Assembly: GCF_011761475.1 (NCBI RefSeq)
Contig: NZ_JAASRS010000001.1
Span: forward strand, 1,240,001-1,304,000
Direction of reading: 5' to 3'
Source: Saccharococcus thermophilus
GTDB lineage: Bacteria; Bacillota; Bacilli; Bacillales; Anoxybacillaceae
Length of the DNA stretch: 64,000 bases
In this document: positions 9,474 through 17,120 of the stretch, piece by piece
How the letters are laid out: the number at the start of each line of letters is the position of its first letter
How positions within the stretch are numbered: position 1 is the stretch's first letter
Made by a program: the position numbers and the translations under genes
The notes under the pieces: generated by a model
Databases searched by the model: none
The model's input: the letters and a program-made list of their open reading frames with translations, nothing else
What the model was told of the DNA's origin: nothing

Positions 9474-9890
9474 TTATTCACGTAAAGTCGGTAATTCTTT
9501 TTCTTTTATAGAAGAATATACCACAAAGAGAAATAGTCCAGTTAATATAAAACCCATTCCTCCAATCAAACCAAGCATTCTATTATTGACTGCTTCTAAA
9601 AGGATGCCAGCCCCGAGCATAAATATTCCAATTAATGTATTTGAAATGGTGGCTAATAGACCAAATACTAAGCCTTGAAGGTCACTAGGCGTCTCCTTCA
9701 TAACAATTGAATCGAAGCATGTATTGCAAATGCCTGATACAAAAGAGATTGAAATATATATAATAAAAGCGATGAATGCGAAGTGAACCCGACTTAAGAT
9801 AATAAGAAACAAACCTTCTAATATTAGAGTCGTCAAGCCAATTAATAAAAGATGCTGGTGAATACGTTGAGCTATTATACAACTTAGCAA
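9474..9890 (-). pseudogene. MFS transporter, C-terminal fragment
   Basis: About 138 residues with four to five hydrophobic helices, including FVSGICNTCFDSIVMKETPSDLQGLVFGLLATISNT, the pattern found in the second half of macrolide-efflux-like MFS proteins (TM8-12). The N-terminal half is missing: the frame runs into the right end of the TnpB element at 9891. The matching N-terminal half is not on the other side of that element, so a deletion or rearrangement removed it. Confidence 0.7.
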
Positions 9891-10130
9891 TGAACCTCTC
9901 CCACCTTCATTCCATGAAGAGGTGGGAGTTTCTTACCACCTCCACCAAAGAAGCTTCTGCGCAGAAGAAGGCGGTCTCCTTCCACTCGATAAATACATCG
10001 GAAGTCTTCTTGATGGATCCAGTAAGCAACATCGGCATCACACCGATGGGGCGATCCAACCCTTCTACTACTTCTTGCTTACGCAATCCGTAGATACGTC
10101 AGCTTCGTTTGTACGTTCCAGTGTTTGAAG
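9891..10130 (-). ncRNA. Putative omega RNA (reRNA) of TnpB copy 1
   Basis: By family knowledge the guide scaffold spans the tnpB 3' end and right end of the element, with guide sequence taken from the flank. This region carries the hairpin at 9896-9931 and an A/C-rich stretch well conserved with copy 2. Exact ends cannot be read from sequence. Confidence 0.4.
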
Positions 10131-11251
10131 GTGCCGTGCAGTGCTTTGCTTAAGATATTTCTCGCGCCGTGAACATCACGGTGCTCCTCGTACCCACACC
10201 GACACACAAACAGGCGGGAAGACACTTTTTTTCTCTTTTGGCAGACAGGACATGTCTGGCTTGTATACGACTCTACGATTTCATGCAATCGAATGCCATG
10301 TTGAGACAGCTTATAAGCGAGATACTTCTTCACTTTCCCGAATGACCAATTCGAGAGTCTCTGTGCTTGTTTACGGCTTACCCGTTTTTTTCTCGTGTTC
10401 CGCTGCACCCCTTCGACGTTTCCGATATACACATTGGAAACGGATTGCTTCAAACACCAGTCAACAAATGGTTTGGTCGTTTTATGGAGCGCATCCCGCA
10501 GCTGTCTTTCGGATTTCGACAACACGTATTGTTTCGCCCGCTCATACTTTTTCCATTGACGCGATCCTTTTTGACATTTCGATTGACGCCGCTGGATCTC
10601 TGCCAGTTTTTTATTCCGAAGCCGGTGAAGGGAGCGTATTTTTCTTCCCGTGATGAGGAGGGCTTGCCCGTTTTCACAAAACGCGCCGATGGTGTGTACT
10701 TCCCCAAGATCGACTCCAACTGCCTTCCCCGGTTTATACGCTTTTTCCTTTTGTCCATCTTCATATGTCACGGCCAAATAAAGACCTTGATCCCAGCAGC
10801 ATTCGATTTCTTTGATCGTTCCTTTTGGCAAACGCGACGCATACACGACGATCGGCTTTTCCCGTTTTCCATGATGAATACCCATGGAGAGTTCAATTTT
10901 TCCGTTTTCATACACTTTGAAACCGTCTTTCGCCCATTTCGTTGGGAAGTACTTCTTTTTCTTGTAGGGATAACGGGCAGGATGTCCTTGCTGGATGGCG
11001 TGGTGAGCAGATTGTCTTGCGAAGAGATATTTGTGACAGACGGCTTGAATGGATTGACTGTGAAGATGGAACTTTCTTTTCGTTTGTTTTTGCAGCCCGC
11101 TTTTGGTGATCCAGCACCCATGCTGGAGGAAGTTTTCTTTGGCCAAACGGAGGCATTCATTCCAAACAAGGGCGGATTCCCGATTGCAGGCATACAATCG
11201 GTCCAAATCTGTTTTGGATGCCCGGAAGAACACTTTTTGGCCACGAAGCAT
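10079..11251 (-). CDS. tnpB: TnpB-type RNA-guided endonuclease (IS605 OrfB), copy 1
   Basis: A 390-residue TnpB. The RuvC residues are in VGVDLGEVHT (Asp), YIGNVEGVQ (Glu) and HRDVHGARN (Asp), and the zinc ribbon is CPVCQ...CRCG. The N-terminal helix-turn-helix and the LHSQSIQAVCHKY region are typical. The start MLRGQKV (11251) matches copy 2 and follows GAAAGAAGGGA. TnpB proteins use a guide RNA made from the element right end to cut target DNA beside a short TAM. The frame is intact although the element's left end is damaged. Confidence 0.9.
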   Translation of the reverse strand: MLRGQKVFFRASKTDLDRLYACNRESALVWNECLRLAKENFLQHGCWITKSGLQKQTKRKFHLHSQSIQAVCHKYLFARQSAHHAIQQGHPARYPYKKKKYFPTKWAKDGFKVYENGKIELSMGIHHGKREKPIVVYASRLPKGTIKEIECCWDQGLYLAVTYEDGQKEKAYKPGKAVGVDLGEVHTIGAFCENGQALLITGRKIRSLHRLRNKKLAEIQRRQSKCQKGSRQWKKYERAKQYVLSKSERQLRDALHKTTKPFVDWCLKQSVSNVYIGNVEGVQRNTRKKRVSRKQAQRLSNWSFGKVKKYLAYKLSQHGIRLHEIVESYTSQTCPVCQKRKKVSSRLFVCRCGYEEHRDVHGARNILSKALHGTFKHWNVQTKLTYLRIA

Positions 11252-11349
11252 GAGCATTCCCTTCTTTCCTTGCCTGATTGGATGGCTCTATTATAGCACG
11301 TATGTTCGTTTTTGGGAATCAAAAATTCCCGATTTATCTCCCTCCTTCA

Positions 11350-11442
11350 TTCAAAACTATTGAAGGTATTTTAGATTCTTTATCAAAAAAAGGTTATCAA
11401 TTTGTAACGGTTAACGAACTGCAGAAGTTACAGAATAAATAA
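11350..11442 (+). pseudogene. Polysaccharide deacetylase, C-terminal fragment
   Basis: About 30 codons, FKTIEGILDSLSKKGYQFVTVNEL and a short tail, match the last helix and strand of NodB-fold polysaccharide deacetylases (the usual ...L.KKGY.FVTV.EL end). No start codon and no catalytic region remain; the upstream part is replaced by the TnpB element. A terminator follows at 11478. Confidence 0.6.
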
Positions 11443-11477
11443 TGAATAAGAATTTGTTTTAAAAGCTTAATTAAAAC

Positions 11478-11523
11478 AAAAATGGAGTGACAAAACTGTT
11501 ACCAGTTTGCACTCCATTTTTTT
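11478..11523 (+). terminator. Terminator after the deacetylase remnant
   Basis: AAAAATGGAGTG / CACTCCATTTTTT with an inner repeat CAAAACTG/CAGTTTG and T7. The 278-base gap 11443-11720 shows nothing else that can be supported. Confidence 0.75.
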
Positions 11524-11720
11524 AAAAAGTTCTCTCCGACGTGAAAGTGATCCGTCTAGGACATTCCTCTGCCCCGTTGACGTTAGACGTGTATTCTCAC
11601 AAGACAAAAAGTGCCTCACTTTGAAAGAAACAGTCGAGAAAAAGAATTTTTCTCTTTACGTTCTTTTAAGATGGGACAAATGAGTCAAACATCAACAAGA
11701 GGCTTTAATGTAGCCTTTTA

Positions 11721-12203
11721 TTACTTAATGACTCTCTTAGCACCTATATATCGGCCTTTCCAATATTTATCACTCATTTTAACAACTTTTACACCTTTTG
11801 ATGTTGCACCAATAAACGTACCATTTCCATTATAAATTCCCACAAAGGATACTTTTCCTTTTTCTCCTGTTGCATAAAACACTAAATCGCCTTTTTGCAA
11901 CGCATTTTGTTTAACAACTTTGCCGATTTTATACTGTGCGGCACTCGTTCGCGGAATAGACATTTGAGTGGCTGCATTTTTATACACATACTGAGTAAAG
12001 CCACTCGCATCAAATCCTTCTGGTGTTGTACCCCCGTATTTATAAGGGCTTCCTACATAGCTCTCTGCTATTGCCGCAACTTCCTCCCCATAGTTAATCG
12101 TTGCTGATGCATTGGAAACTGTACCAAAGATAAATGCCGCTGCTAAAGATAAAATCAATAAAACTGTTAAGAACCATTTTGGAACCGATAAACTTATGCT
12201 CAT
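11721..12203 (-). CDS. Secreted NlpC/P60-fold protein lacking all catalytic residues
   Basis: A 160-residue exported protein with a signal peptide (about 1-35, ending ASA) and a single NlpC/P60 domain. The fold landmarks are clear: YVGSPYKYGGTTPEGFD, GDLVFYATGEKGKVS and VGIYNGNGTFIGAT. In active C40 peptidases these give FDCSGF, SHVGIY and FIHA. Here they read FDASGF (GCG codon), SFVGIY and FIGAT, so the Cys, the His and the third residue are all replaced. It should not hydrolyse peptidoglycan and may bind it or act as an inhibitor or decoy; that is inference. SD AGGGGGAG precedes the ATG. Monocistronic. Confidence 0.85.
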   Translation of the reverse strand: MSISLSVPKWFLTVLLILSLAAAFIFGTVSNASATINYGEEVAAIAESYVGSPYKYGGTTPEGFDASGFTQYVYKNAATQMSIPRTSAAQYKIGKVVKQNALQKGDLVFYATGEKGKVSFVGIYNGNGTFIGATSKGVKVVKMSDKYWKGRYIGAKRVIK

Positions 12204-12290
12204 TCCTACTCCCCCTTAGATTAGAAAATGAACCTCAATTCCAAATATATAGAGATTAATCATTTTGATTCCTAGGTAAAAAAATTTTTT

Positions 12291-12530
12291 AGAGGTGTTA
12301 ATCTTTATTCTTTATATAATCAGAAGACTATTCACGATCAATTAAAAGAGGAACTTTTTGAATGGACACGCCAATACGGCAAAATTCTAGAGGAATCTGA
12401 TTATGGTGCACATATCAAAGAAGAAACTCGCAATGCCATAGAAAACAATGATAAAGGTTTCATCTTATTTAAAGTTAAACAGGAACTTGGTGAAAACTAT
12501 AACATAGAGTACATACCCACTACTCTCTAA
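12291..12530 (+). pseudogene. Unrecognised ORF remnant without start codon
   Basis: Eighty codons open in one frame up to a TAA (RGVNLYSLYNQKTIHDQL ... KVKQELGENYNIEYIPTTL). Composition is protein-like and amphipathic, but no ATG/GTG/TTG with an SD precedes it and an in-frame stop lies just upstream, so it looks like the 3' end of a lost gene. A terminator follows. A further coding-like scrap lies at about 12607-12690. No function proposed. Confidence 0.35.
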
Positions 12531-12537
12531 AGGGACG

Positions 12538-12567
12538 AAATGACAGAATATTTTCTGTCATTTTTCA
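12538..12567 (+). terminator. Terminator after the ORF remnant
   Basis: AAATGACAGA / TCTGTCATTT with a short loop and T5 tail. Confidence 0.7.
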
Positions 12568-12701
12568 TTTAAACTCCAACAATCTTATGTAGTATTATGA
12601 TTTGATAAAGACTATCCTGAAAATAAGCAGGAAACAAAATATGAACCCAGTAGCATGGACAATACAGCTACTTTAATGGATTGCCTTTTAAAAAATTTAA
12701 A

Positions 12702-12728
12702 ATCTCGCTTCAAAACGAAGCGAGACTA
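12702..12728 (-). terminator. Terminator of the nitroreductase gene
   Basis: AATCTCGCTTC / GAAGCGAGACT around a 5-base loop; on the minus strand it follows the stop at once and leads into a T-rich stretch. Confidence 0.7.
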
Positions 12729-13475
12729 ACGCAAATTAAACCCTTTTCCTTCTACGAATTCTTTCATATACATGCGCACAGGGTTGCTGAGCATGTTGGC
12801 CATTTGCCCGGTCCATGTGTCGCGGCGTTTGCCGTTTGTCCGCTTTTCGTAATACGCGGAAACGATATCGTTATATTGTTTCAGCTGCGCTTCGAATTTG
12901 GCGCGGTCTTGTTCATACGTTTCTTCATGGTATACGTGTTCAAACGGCAGGCGCGGTTTTTTGTCAGGTTGCTGCGCCGGGTAGCCGACGGCAAGCCCGA
13001 AGAGCGGAATGACCCGCTTCGGCACCTTCAACAGCTTACATACTTCCGGCAAGTTGTTGCGCAGCCCTCCGATATAGCAAATGCCAAGCCCCATCGATTC
13101 TGCGGCGATGGCTGCGTTTTGCGCCGCCAGTGCTGTATCAATAAGCGCAACCATAAATTTTTCCGTGCTCTCAAGCGATGGCAGCACCTCTTTCTGCTCC
13201 ATTTCACCAATCACTTCATGACGGTGAAGATCGGCGCAAAATACGAAGAAATGGCCATTGTTCTCAACATAAGACTGATTTCCCGCTAATTCCGCCAGTT
13301 TTCGTTTCGTCTCTTTATCTTTAACGCCGATGATAGAATACGCTTGAATAAAACTCGATGTCGCCGCGGCTTGCGCACACTCGACGATCGTTCGAATTTG
13401 CTCGTCCGTCAATGGGCGGTCTTCAAATTGACGAATCGAACGGTGCTGCAAAATCGTTTCAATGACTGGATTCAT
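12726..13475 (-). CDS. nfrA1: NfsA/NfrA1-type FMN-dependent NADPH oxidoreductase (nitroreductase)
   Basis: A 249-residue flavoprotein of the group A nitroreductases. Motifs match B. subtilis NfrA1 closely: HRSIRQF near the N-terminus (phosphate binding of FMN), AQAAATSSFIQAYSIIGV, GNQSYVENNGHFFVFCADL, AAESMGLGICYIGGLRNN and FGLAVGYP. The family reduces nitroaromatics, quinones and, for NfrA1, other two-electron acceptors during stress. SD GGAGGC precedes the ATG at 13475. It is followed by its own terminator. Confidence 0.92.
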   Translation of the reverse strand: MNPVIETILQHRSIRQFEDRPLTDEQIRTIVECAQAAATSSFIQAYSIIGVKDKETKRKLAELAGNQSYVENNGHFFVFCADLHRHEVIGEMEQKEVLPSLESTEKFMVALIDTALAAQNAAIAAESMGLGICYIGGLRNNLPEVCKLLKVPKRVIPLFGLAVGYPAQQPDKKPRLPFEHVYHEETYEQDRAKFEAQLKQYNDIVSAYYEKRTNGKRRDTWTGQMANMLSNPVRMYMKEFVEGKGFNLR

Positions 13476-13564
13476 GGTGAATGCCTCCTATACAATGATA
13501 GCTTTGCTTTTTATGATACCAAAAAAAGAAAGAGCCAAAAAATGATTGGCTCATTCCAAAGCGT

Positions 13565-13918
13565 TTATTGATCCTCACCATCATCAACAATATGTCCTTC
13601 GCCATTTTCCACGTAGTGCTTGAGCATCGCCATTTTGTTATCCCAAAATCGTTCGTAAAAGGACAGCCATTCCTTTAATTCCAACAATGGAGTTGGTTCT
13701 AGACGATATCGCGTTTCCCGCCCAACCTTTCTCTCCTTCACAAGTCCGGCATCCGCCAAAATCCGCAAATGCTTGGACACGGCCGTCCGGCTGATCGGAA
13801 AATGGCCGCTGATGACGGTAACGGGCATTTCCTTATCGGCCAACAATCGCAACAGCTTACGCCGGGTAGGATCAGCGATGGCCTGAAAGACGTCATGCTT
13901 GTGTGATAAAGCAGCCAT
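13565..13918 (-). CDS. ArsR/SmtB-family repressor paired with an SRPBCC protein
   Basis: A 117-residue winged-helix regulator: VFQAIADPTRRKLLRLL, then the recognition helix ISRTAVSKHLRILADAGLV and wing KERKVGRETRYRL. The long C-terminal helix LKEWLSFYERFWDNKMAMLKHYV is typical of the ArsR type that accompanies AHSA1 proteins. No metal-binding Cys pair is seen. It starts 1 base after the SRPBCC stop (TAATATG), so the two are translated together. Likely autoregulates the pair through the operators at 14381-14425. Confidence 0.88.
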   Translation of the reverse strand: MAALSHKHDVFQAIADPTRRKLLRLLADKEMPVTVISGHFPISRTAVSKHLRILADAGLVKERKVGRETRYRLEPTPLLELKEWLSFYERFWDNKMAMLKHYVENGEGHIVDDGEDQ

Positions 13919-13919
13919 A

Positions 13920-14354
13920 TTACGCCTCGACATACGCGCCTAAGGATTTGCAAAGCTTGGCCCATCCCTGATCCATCCGATCGCGTACGATAGTATGAGA
14001 CTCGCCGAATTCCGTCACTTTATCCGCATCCCAGCCGGAATGAATAAGCGTAAACTCTGTTTGCTGCTCATTCAGCTCTTTTAGCTCAAAAGTAACGGTC
14101 CAATCTTTCCCCCAGCGAAAAGACAGGCGATGAGGCGGATCGACTTCAATTACTTTACACGGAGACATTCCAAAAGGTCCGGCATTTAAATGAAACTCAT
14201 GGCCGACAACCGGCTGAAGATCGTTAGGCATAAACCAAGCCGCAAGCCCCTCTGAAGTAGAAACCGCTTCCCAAACTTTTTGAATCGGCGCTTGAAAAAC
14301 CATCGTGTGACGAATATGTGGCAACATGCTGTTCGTTGTATTTTTTGCTGTCAT
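13920..14354 (-). CDS. SRPBCC/AHSA1 domain protein
   Basis: A 144-residue START-like ligand-binding protein: VFQAPIQKVWEAVSTSEGLAAWFMPND, FRWGKDWTVTFELKE and GWAKLCKSLGAYVEA are classic AHSA1 landmarks. The family binds small hydrophobic molecules; ligand unknown. First gene of a two-gene operon with an ArsR repressor. The ATG at 14354 follows ACGGAGGTTATAAC. The order effector-repressor is the reverse of the more usual repressor-effector layout. Confidence 0.85.
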   Translation of the reverse strand: MTAKNTTNSMLPHIRHTMVFQAPIQKVWEAVSTSEGLAAWFMPNDLQPVVGHEFHLNAGPFGMSPCKVIEVDPPHRLSFRWGKDWTVTFELKELNEQQTEFTLIHSGWDADKVTEFGESHTIVRDRMDQGWAKLCKSLGAYVEA

Positions 14355-14380
14355 TGTTATAACCTCCGTATTTTATTTAT

Positions 14381-14432
14381 GAAACTTTTTGGTTTCATTT
14401 TGATTATACGAAACCATTTGGTTTCATGTCAA
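14381..14432 (-). promoter_or_regulatory. SRPBCC-ArsR promoter with two palindromic operators
   Basis: On the minus strand: consensus -35 TTGACA (14432-14427), 18-base spacer, -10 TATAAT (14408-14403). A perfect 16-bp palindrome of GAAACC/GGTTTC arms (14410-14425) fills the spacer, and a second copy with one arm mismatch (14381-14396) lies just past the -10; their centres are 29 bp apart. The pattern predicts strong autorepression by the ArsR protein. Confidence 0.75.
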
Positions 14433-14505
14433 CCCAGAATGGTGAGCGTACTACTTATCCGCATTTAACCGTTTCCTCAACGTCCCGTAACAACAAATGG
14501 GAAAT

Positions 14506-14543
14506 AAAAAAGAGGCGGACAACGGAAACGGTTGCCGCCTCTC
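14506..14543 (-). terminator. Terminator of sdpI
   Basis: AGAGGCGG...CCGCCTCT arms with an inner repeat (CAACGG/CCGTTG type) and T6 on the minus strand. Confidence 0.75.
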
Positions 14544-14597
14544 CAAAAACGCCGAAAAGACCGCTTGTCGATCACGATGTGCCGCTTTTCTTATTCA

Positions 14598-15236
14598 TTA
14601 TTTGTCTGCCACCTTTTTATAAACGGCATAAGAATATACCGTCGGTACAAGTGCGATACAGGCGATCGACGCAATGAGAAGCACAGCGCGAATGGAGGAT
14701 GGGGCAAAGGCAGATACGATCATGATGATTCCGCCAATGAAAAAGACTTTGCCGCCAAACCGGTGCGTGCGCGCCCACACCGTTTCATTCGCCAGCGTCC
14801 ACGGCGTGCGGATGCCCATGAAATAATTCGCTTTCACTTTTGGCATATAATTTCCGAGAACAACAAAAAGGAGACCTAATCCTATATTGGCAATCCAATC
14901 CATGTTGACATGGTAGCCAAGGCCGTTAAAGATGATAGAAATATGCATGACGGTTAAAAACGTTAGAATAGTATACATGAAAACGCGGTACGCTCCCGCG
15001 AACTTTTTGTAATTCTCTTTACGCGGATCGACTTTCGCCACCCCAAGCAGCGTCCCATAAATCCCTGTCAACAAAATCGGTCCGAATAAAACGGCAAAAA
15101 GCTTTGATGAATAGCCGTCCACTTCCCCCGAAAAGTTCCAATGCGTTGGAACTTGGTCAGGCAATTGCGGATACGCCCATACCGAGATTCCAACACTGAT
15201 GGTGATCAGCAAGAAAAAATACCAATGCTTTTTCAT
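14598..15236 (-). CDS. sdpI: SdpI-type immunity/signal-transduction membrane protein
   Basis: A 212-residue protein with an N-terminal DUF1648 part (YPQLPDQVPTHWNFSGEVDGYSSK) and a C-terminal SdpI domain (NYMPKVKANYFMGIRTPWTLANETVW...THRFGG), six predicted membrane helices. In B. subtilis SdpI protects against the SdpC toxin and recruits the repressor SdpR to the membrane. No sdpABC toxin genes occur in the window. The ATG at 15236 overlaps the sdpR stop as ATGA. Because sdpR is interrupted, expression of sdpI may now depend on other promoters. Confidence 0.88.
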   Translation of the reverse strand: MKKHWYFFLLITISVGISVWAYPQLPDQVPTHWNFSGEVDGYSSKLFAVLFGPILLTGIYGTLLGVAKVDPRKENYKKFAGAYRVFMYTILTFLTVMHISIIFNGLGYHVNMDWIANIGLGLLFVVLGNYMPKVKANYFMGIRTPWTLANETVWARTHRFGGKVFFIGGIIMIVSAFAPSSIRAVLLIASIACIALVPTVYSYAVYKKVADK

Positions 15237-15500
15237 TCCTTGTTCCTCTCCCCTTCTTGTAATGATAAAAGCCAAACTAATACATCTTGCAACACCGTTG
15301 TGTTGATGGAGTAATAGATGTACTGCCCTTCTTTTTCAGCGTGCACTAAATCCGCCTGCTTTAACATTTTTCCCGAGAAGTCTCTCTTCCTCTAAACGGA
15401 GTGAAGGAGGGAGATGAATCGGGAAGTTTTTGATTCCCAAAAAACGAACATATGTGCTATAATCAAACTATCCTATCATGTAAGGAAAGAAGGGATTCTC

Positions 15501-16676
15501 ATGCTTCGTGGCCAAAAAGTGTTCTTCCGGGCATCGAAAGCGGATTTAGACCGATTGTATGCCTGCAATCGAGAATCCGCCCGTGTTTGGAATGAATGTC
15601 TTCGATTGGCGAAGGAACATTTTCTCCAATACGGTCGTTGGATTACCAAAAGTGAGTTGCAAAAACAAACAAAAAGGAAGTTTCATCTTCACAGCCAATC
15701 GATTCAAGCAGTCTGCCACAAATACCTCTTCGCAAGACAATCTGCCCACCACGCGATCCAACAAGGACATCCTGCCCGCTACCCCTACAAGAAAAAGAAG
15801 TACTTCCCTACAAAATGGGCGAAAGACGGTTTTAAGGTTTATGAGAACGGAAAAATCGAACTGTCGATGGGCATTCATCACGGAAAACGGGAAAAGCCAA
15901 TTGTCGTGTATGCGTCGCATCTGCCAAAAGGAACGATCAAAGAAATCGAATGCTGCTGGGATCAAGGTCTTTATTTGGCTGTGACGTATGAAGATGGACA
16001 AAAGGCAACATCGTACAAACCGAACTTCTCCGTCGGAGTCGATCTTGGAGAAGTACACACCATCGGCGCGTTTTGCGAAAACGGACAAGCCCTCCTTATC
16101 ACGGGAAGAAAAATACGCTCCCTTCACCGGCTGCGGAATAAAAAACTGGCGGAGATCCAGCAGCGCCAATCGAAATGCCAAAAAGGATCACGCCGTTGGA
16201 AAAAGTATGAGCGGGCGAAACAATACGTGTTATCCAAATCCGAAAGACAACTACGGGATGCACTCCATAAAACGACCAAACAGTTTGTTGACTGGTGTTT
16301 GAAGCAGTCCGCCTCCGATGTGTATATCGGAAACGTCGAAGGGGTGCAACGAAACACGAGAAAGAAAAAACGTACGAGCCGTAAACAAGCACAAAAACTC
16401 TCGAATTGGTCATTCGGGAAAGTGAAGCAGTATCTCACCTATAAACTGGCTCAACATGGCATTCGCTTGCACGAAATCGAGGAGTCATATACGAGCCAGA
16501 CATGTCCTGTCTGCCAAAAGAGAAAAAAAGTGTCCTCCCGCCTGTTTGTGTGCCGGTGTGGGTATGAGGAACATCGTGACGTTCACGGCGCGAGAAATAT
16601 CTTAAGCAAAGCGCTGCACGGCACCTTCAAACACTGGAACGTACAAACGAAGCTGACGTATCTACGGATTGCGTAA
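15501..16676 (+). CDS. tnpB: TnpB-type RNA-guided endonuclease (IS605 OrfB), copy 2
   Basis: A 391-residue TnpB, over 90% identical by eye to copy 1. RuvC residues lie in VGVDLGEVHT, YIGNVEGVQ and HRDVHGARN; the zinc ribbon is CPVCQ/CRCG. The start MLRGQKV follows GAAAGAAGGGATTCTC; a longer upstream frame reads through the element's left-end structure and is rejected. The guide would be drawn from the sdpR sequence beyond 16864, so the enzyme would be directed at sdpR alleles that lack the element, which favours retention of the insertion (known logic for TnpB). Confidence 0.92.
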   Translation: MLRGQKVFFRASKADLDRLYACNRESARVWNECLRLAKEHFLQYGRWITKSELQKQTKRKFHLHSQSIQAVCHKYLFARQSAHHAIQQGHPARYPYKKKKYFPTKWAKDGFKVYENGKIELSMGIHHGKREKPIVVYASHLPKGTIKEIECCWDQGLYLAVTYEDGQKATSYKPNFSVGVDLGEVHTIGAFCENGQALLITGRKIRSLHRLRNKKLAEIQQRQSKCQKGSRRWKKYERAKQYVLSKSERQLRDALHKTTKQFVDWCLKQSASDVYIGNVEGVQRNTRKKKRTSRKQAQKLSNWSFGKVKQYLTYKLAQHGIRLHEIEESYTSQTCPVCQKRKKVSSRLFVCRCGYEEHRDVHGARNILSKALHGTFKHWNVQTKLTYLRIA

Positions 16677-16864
16677 GCAAGAAGTAGTAGAAGGGTTGGA
16701 CCGCCCCATCGGTGTGATGCCGATGTTGCTTACTGGACCCATCAAGAAGACTTCCGATGCATTCATCGAGTGGAAGGAGACCACCTTCTTCCGTGCAGAA
16801 GCTTCTTCGATGGAGATGGTAAGAAACTCCCACCTCTTCATGGAATGAAGGTGGGAGAGGTTCA
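16600..16864 (+). ncRNA. Putative omega RNA (reRNA) of TnpB copy 2
   Basis: Conserved 3' part of tnpB and right end of the element, ending in the hairpin at 16826-16857. By analogy with characterised TnpB systems the RNA would run through 16864 into sdpR sequence (TGATGATGGGAAATGC...) as guide. Boundaries are inferred. Confidence 0.45.
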
Positions 16865-17120
16865 TGATGATGGGAAATGCTTGGTTTGGAGATACGGAAA
16901 TGGTCAGCGATTTCCCCCGCCGTCAAATCTCTGTTTTTTAACAAATTTAAAATGTCTCTTCGTGTTGAATCGGCTAGCGCTTTATAAACAAAGTTCATTA
17001 TTCATATACGTGCAGATGATGTATAAAATTTTGTGTAAAGCATTTTACTAGATCAAAATAAAAAAGGTAGGGTATTCTCTGATTGAACCCAAACATTCCA
17101 GAGAAAGGAGAACCCTACCT

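Larger units (their letters stand above)
9891..11349 (-). mobile_element. IS200/IS605-group TnpB-only element, copy 1 (left end truncated)
   Basis: Related over its full length to copy 2 at 15372-16864. The right end, with its hairpin CTCCCACC/GGTGGGAG and terminal GAGGTTCA, is complete at 9891. The left end stops about 30 bases short of copy 2, losing one arm of the subterminal palindrome. No TnpA is encoded. With one end damaged it is likely immobile. Its flanks (MFS fragment, deacetylase fragment) belong to two different genes. Confidence 0.75.
15372..16864 (+). mobile_element. IS200/IS605-group TnpB-only element, copy 2 (complete)
   Basis: A 1493-bp element inserted in sdpR. Left end: imperfect palindrome from CCCGAGAAG to GAATCGGG (15372-15424). 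Right end: hairpin ACTCCCACC...GGTGGGAG ending in GAGGTTCA at 16864. No target duplication, as expected for this group. It encodes only TnpB, so it would need TnpA in trans to move. The 5' flank at the left end (AACATTTTT) should contain the TAM. Confidence 0.8.
15233..16998 (-). pseudogene. sdpR: ArsR-family autorepressor SdpR, split by a TnpB element
   Basis: The ATG at 16998 opens MNFVYKALADSTRRDILNL and the helix GEIADHFRISKPSISHH (44 codons plus 2 bases, to 16865). The frame resumes from 15371 as KMLKQADLVHAEKEGQYIYYS, NTTVLQDVLVWLL, and stops at 15233. Removing 15372-16864 restores a single frame of 273 bp, 90 residues, the same length as B. subtilis SdpR. As it stands the protein is truncated in the recognition-helix region and fused to IS sequence. 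Translationally coupled to sdpI. An IS256-type element lies 35 bp upstream of the start. Confidence 0.85.

Noticed and set aside
10367-11296. 309-codon plus-strand frame opposite tnpB copy 1
   Set aside because: Exact complement shadow of an intact TnpB gene; a similar long antisense frame occurs opposite copy 2 and follows from codon bias.
12681-13289. 202-codon plus-strand frame
   Set aside because: Antisense shadow of the nitroreductase gene.
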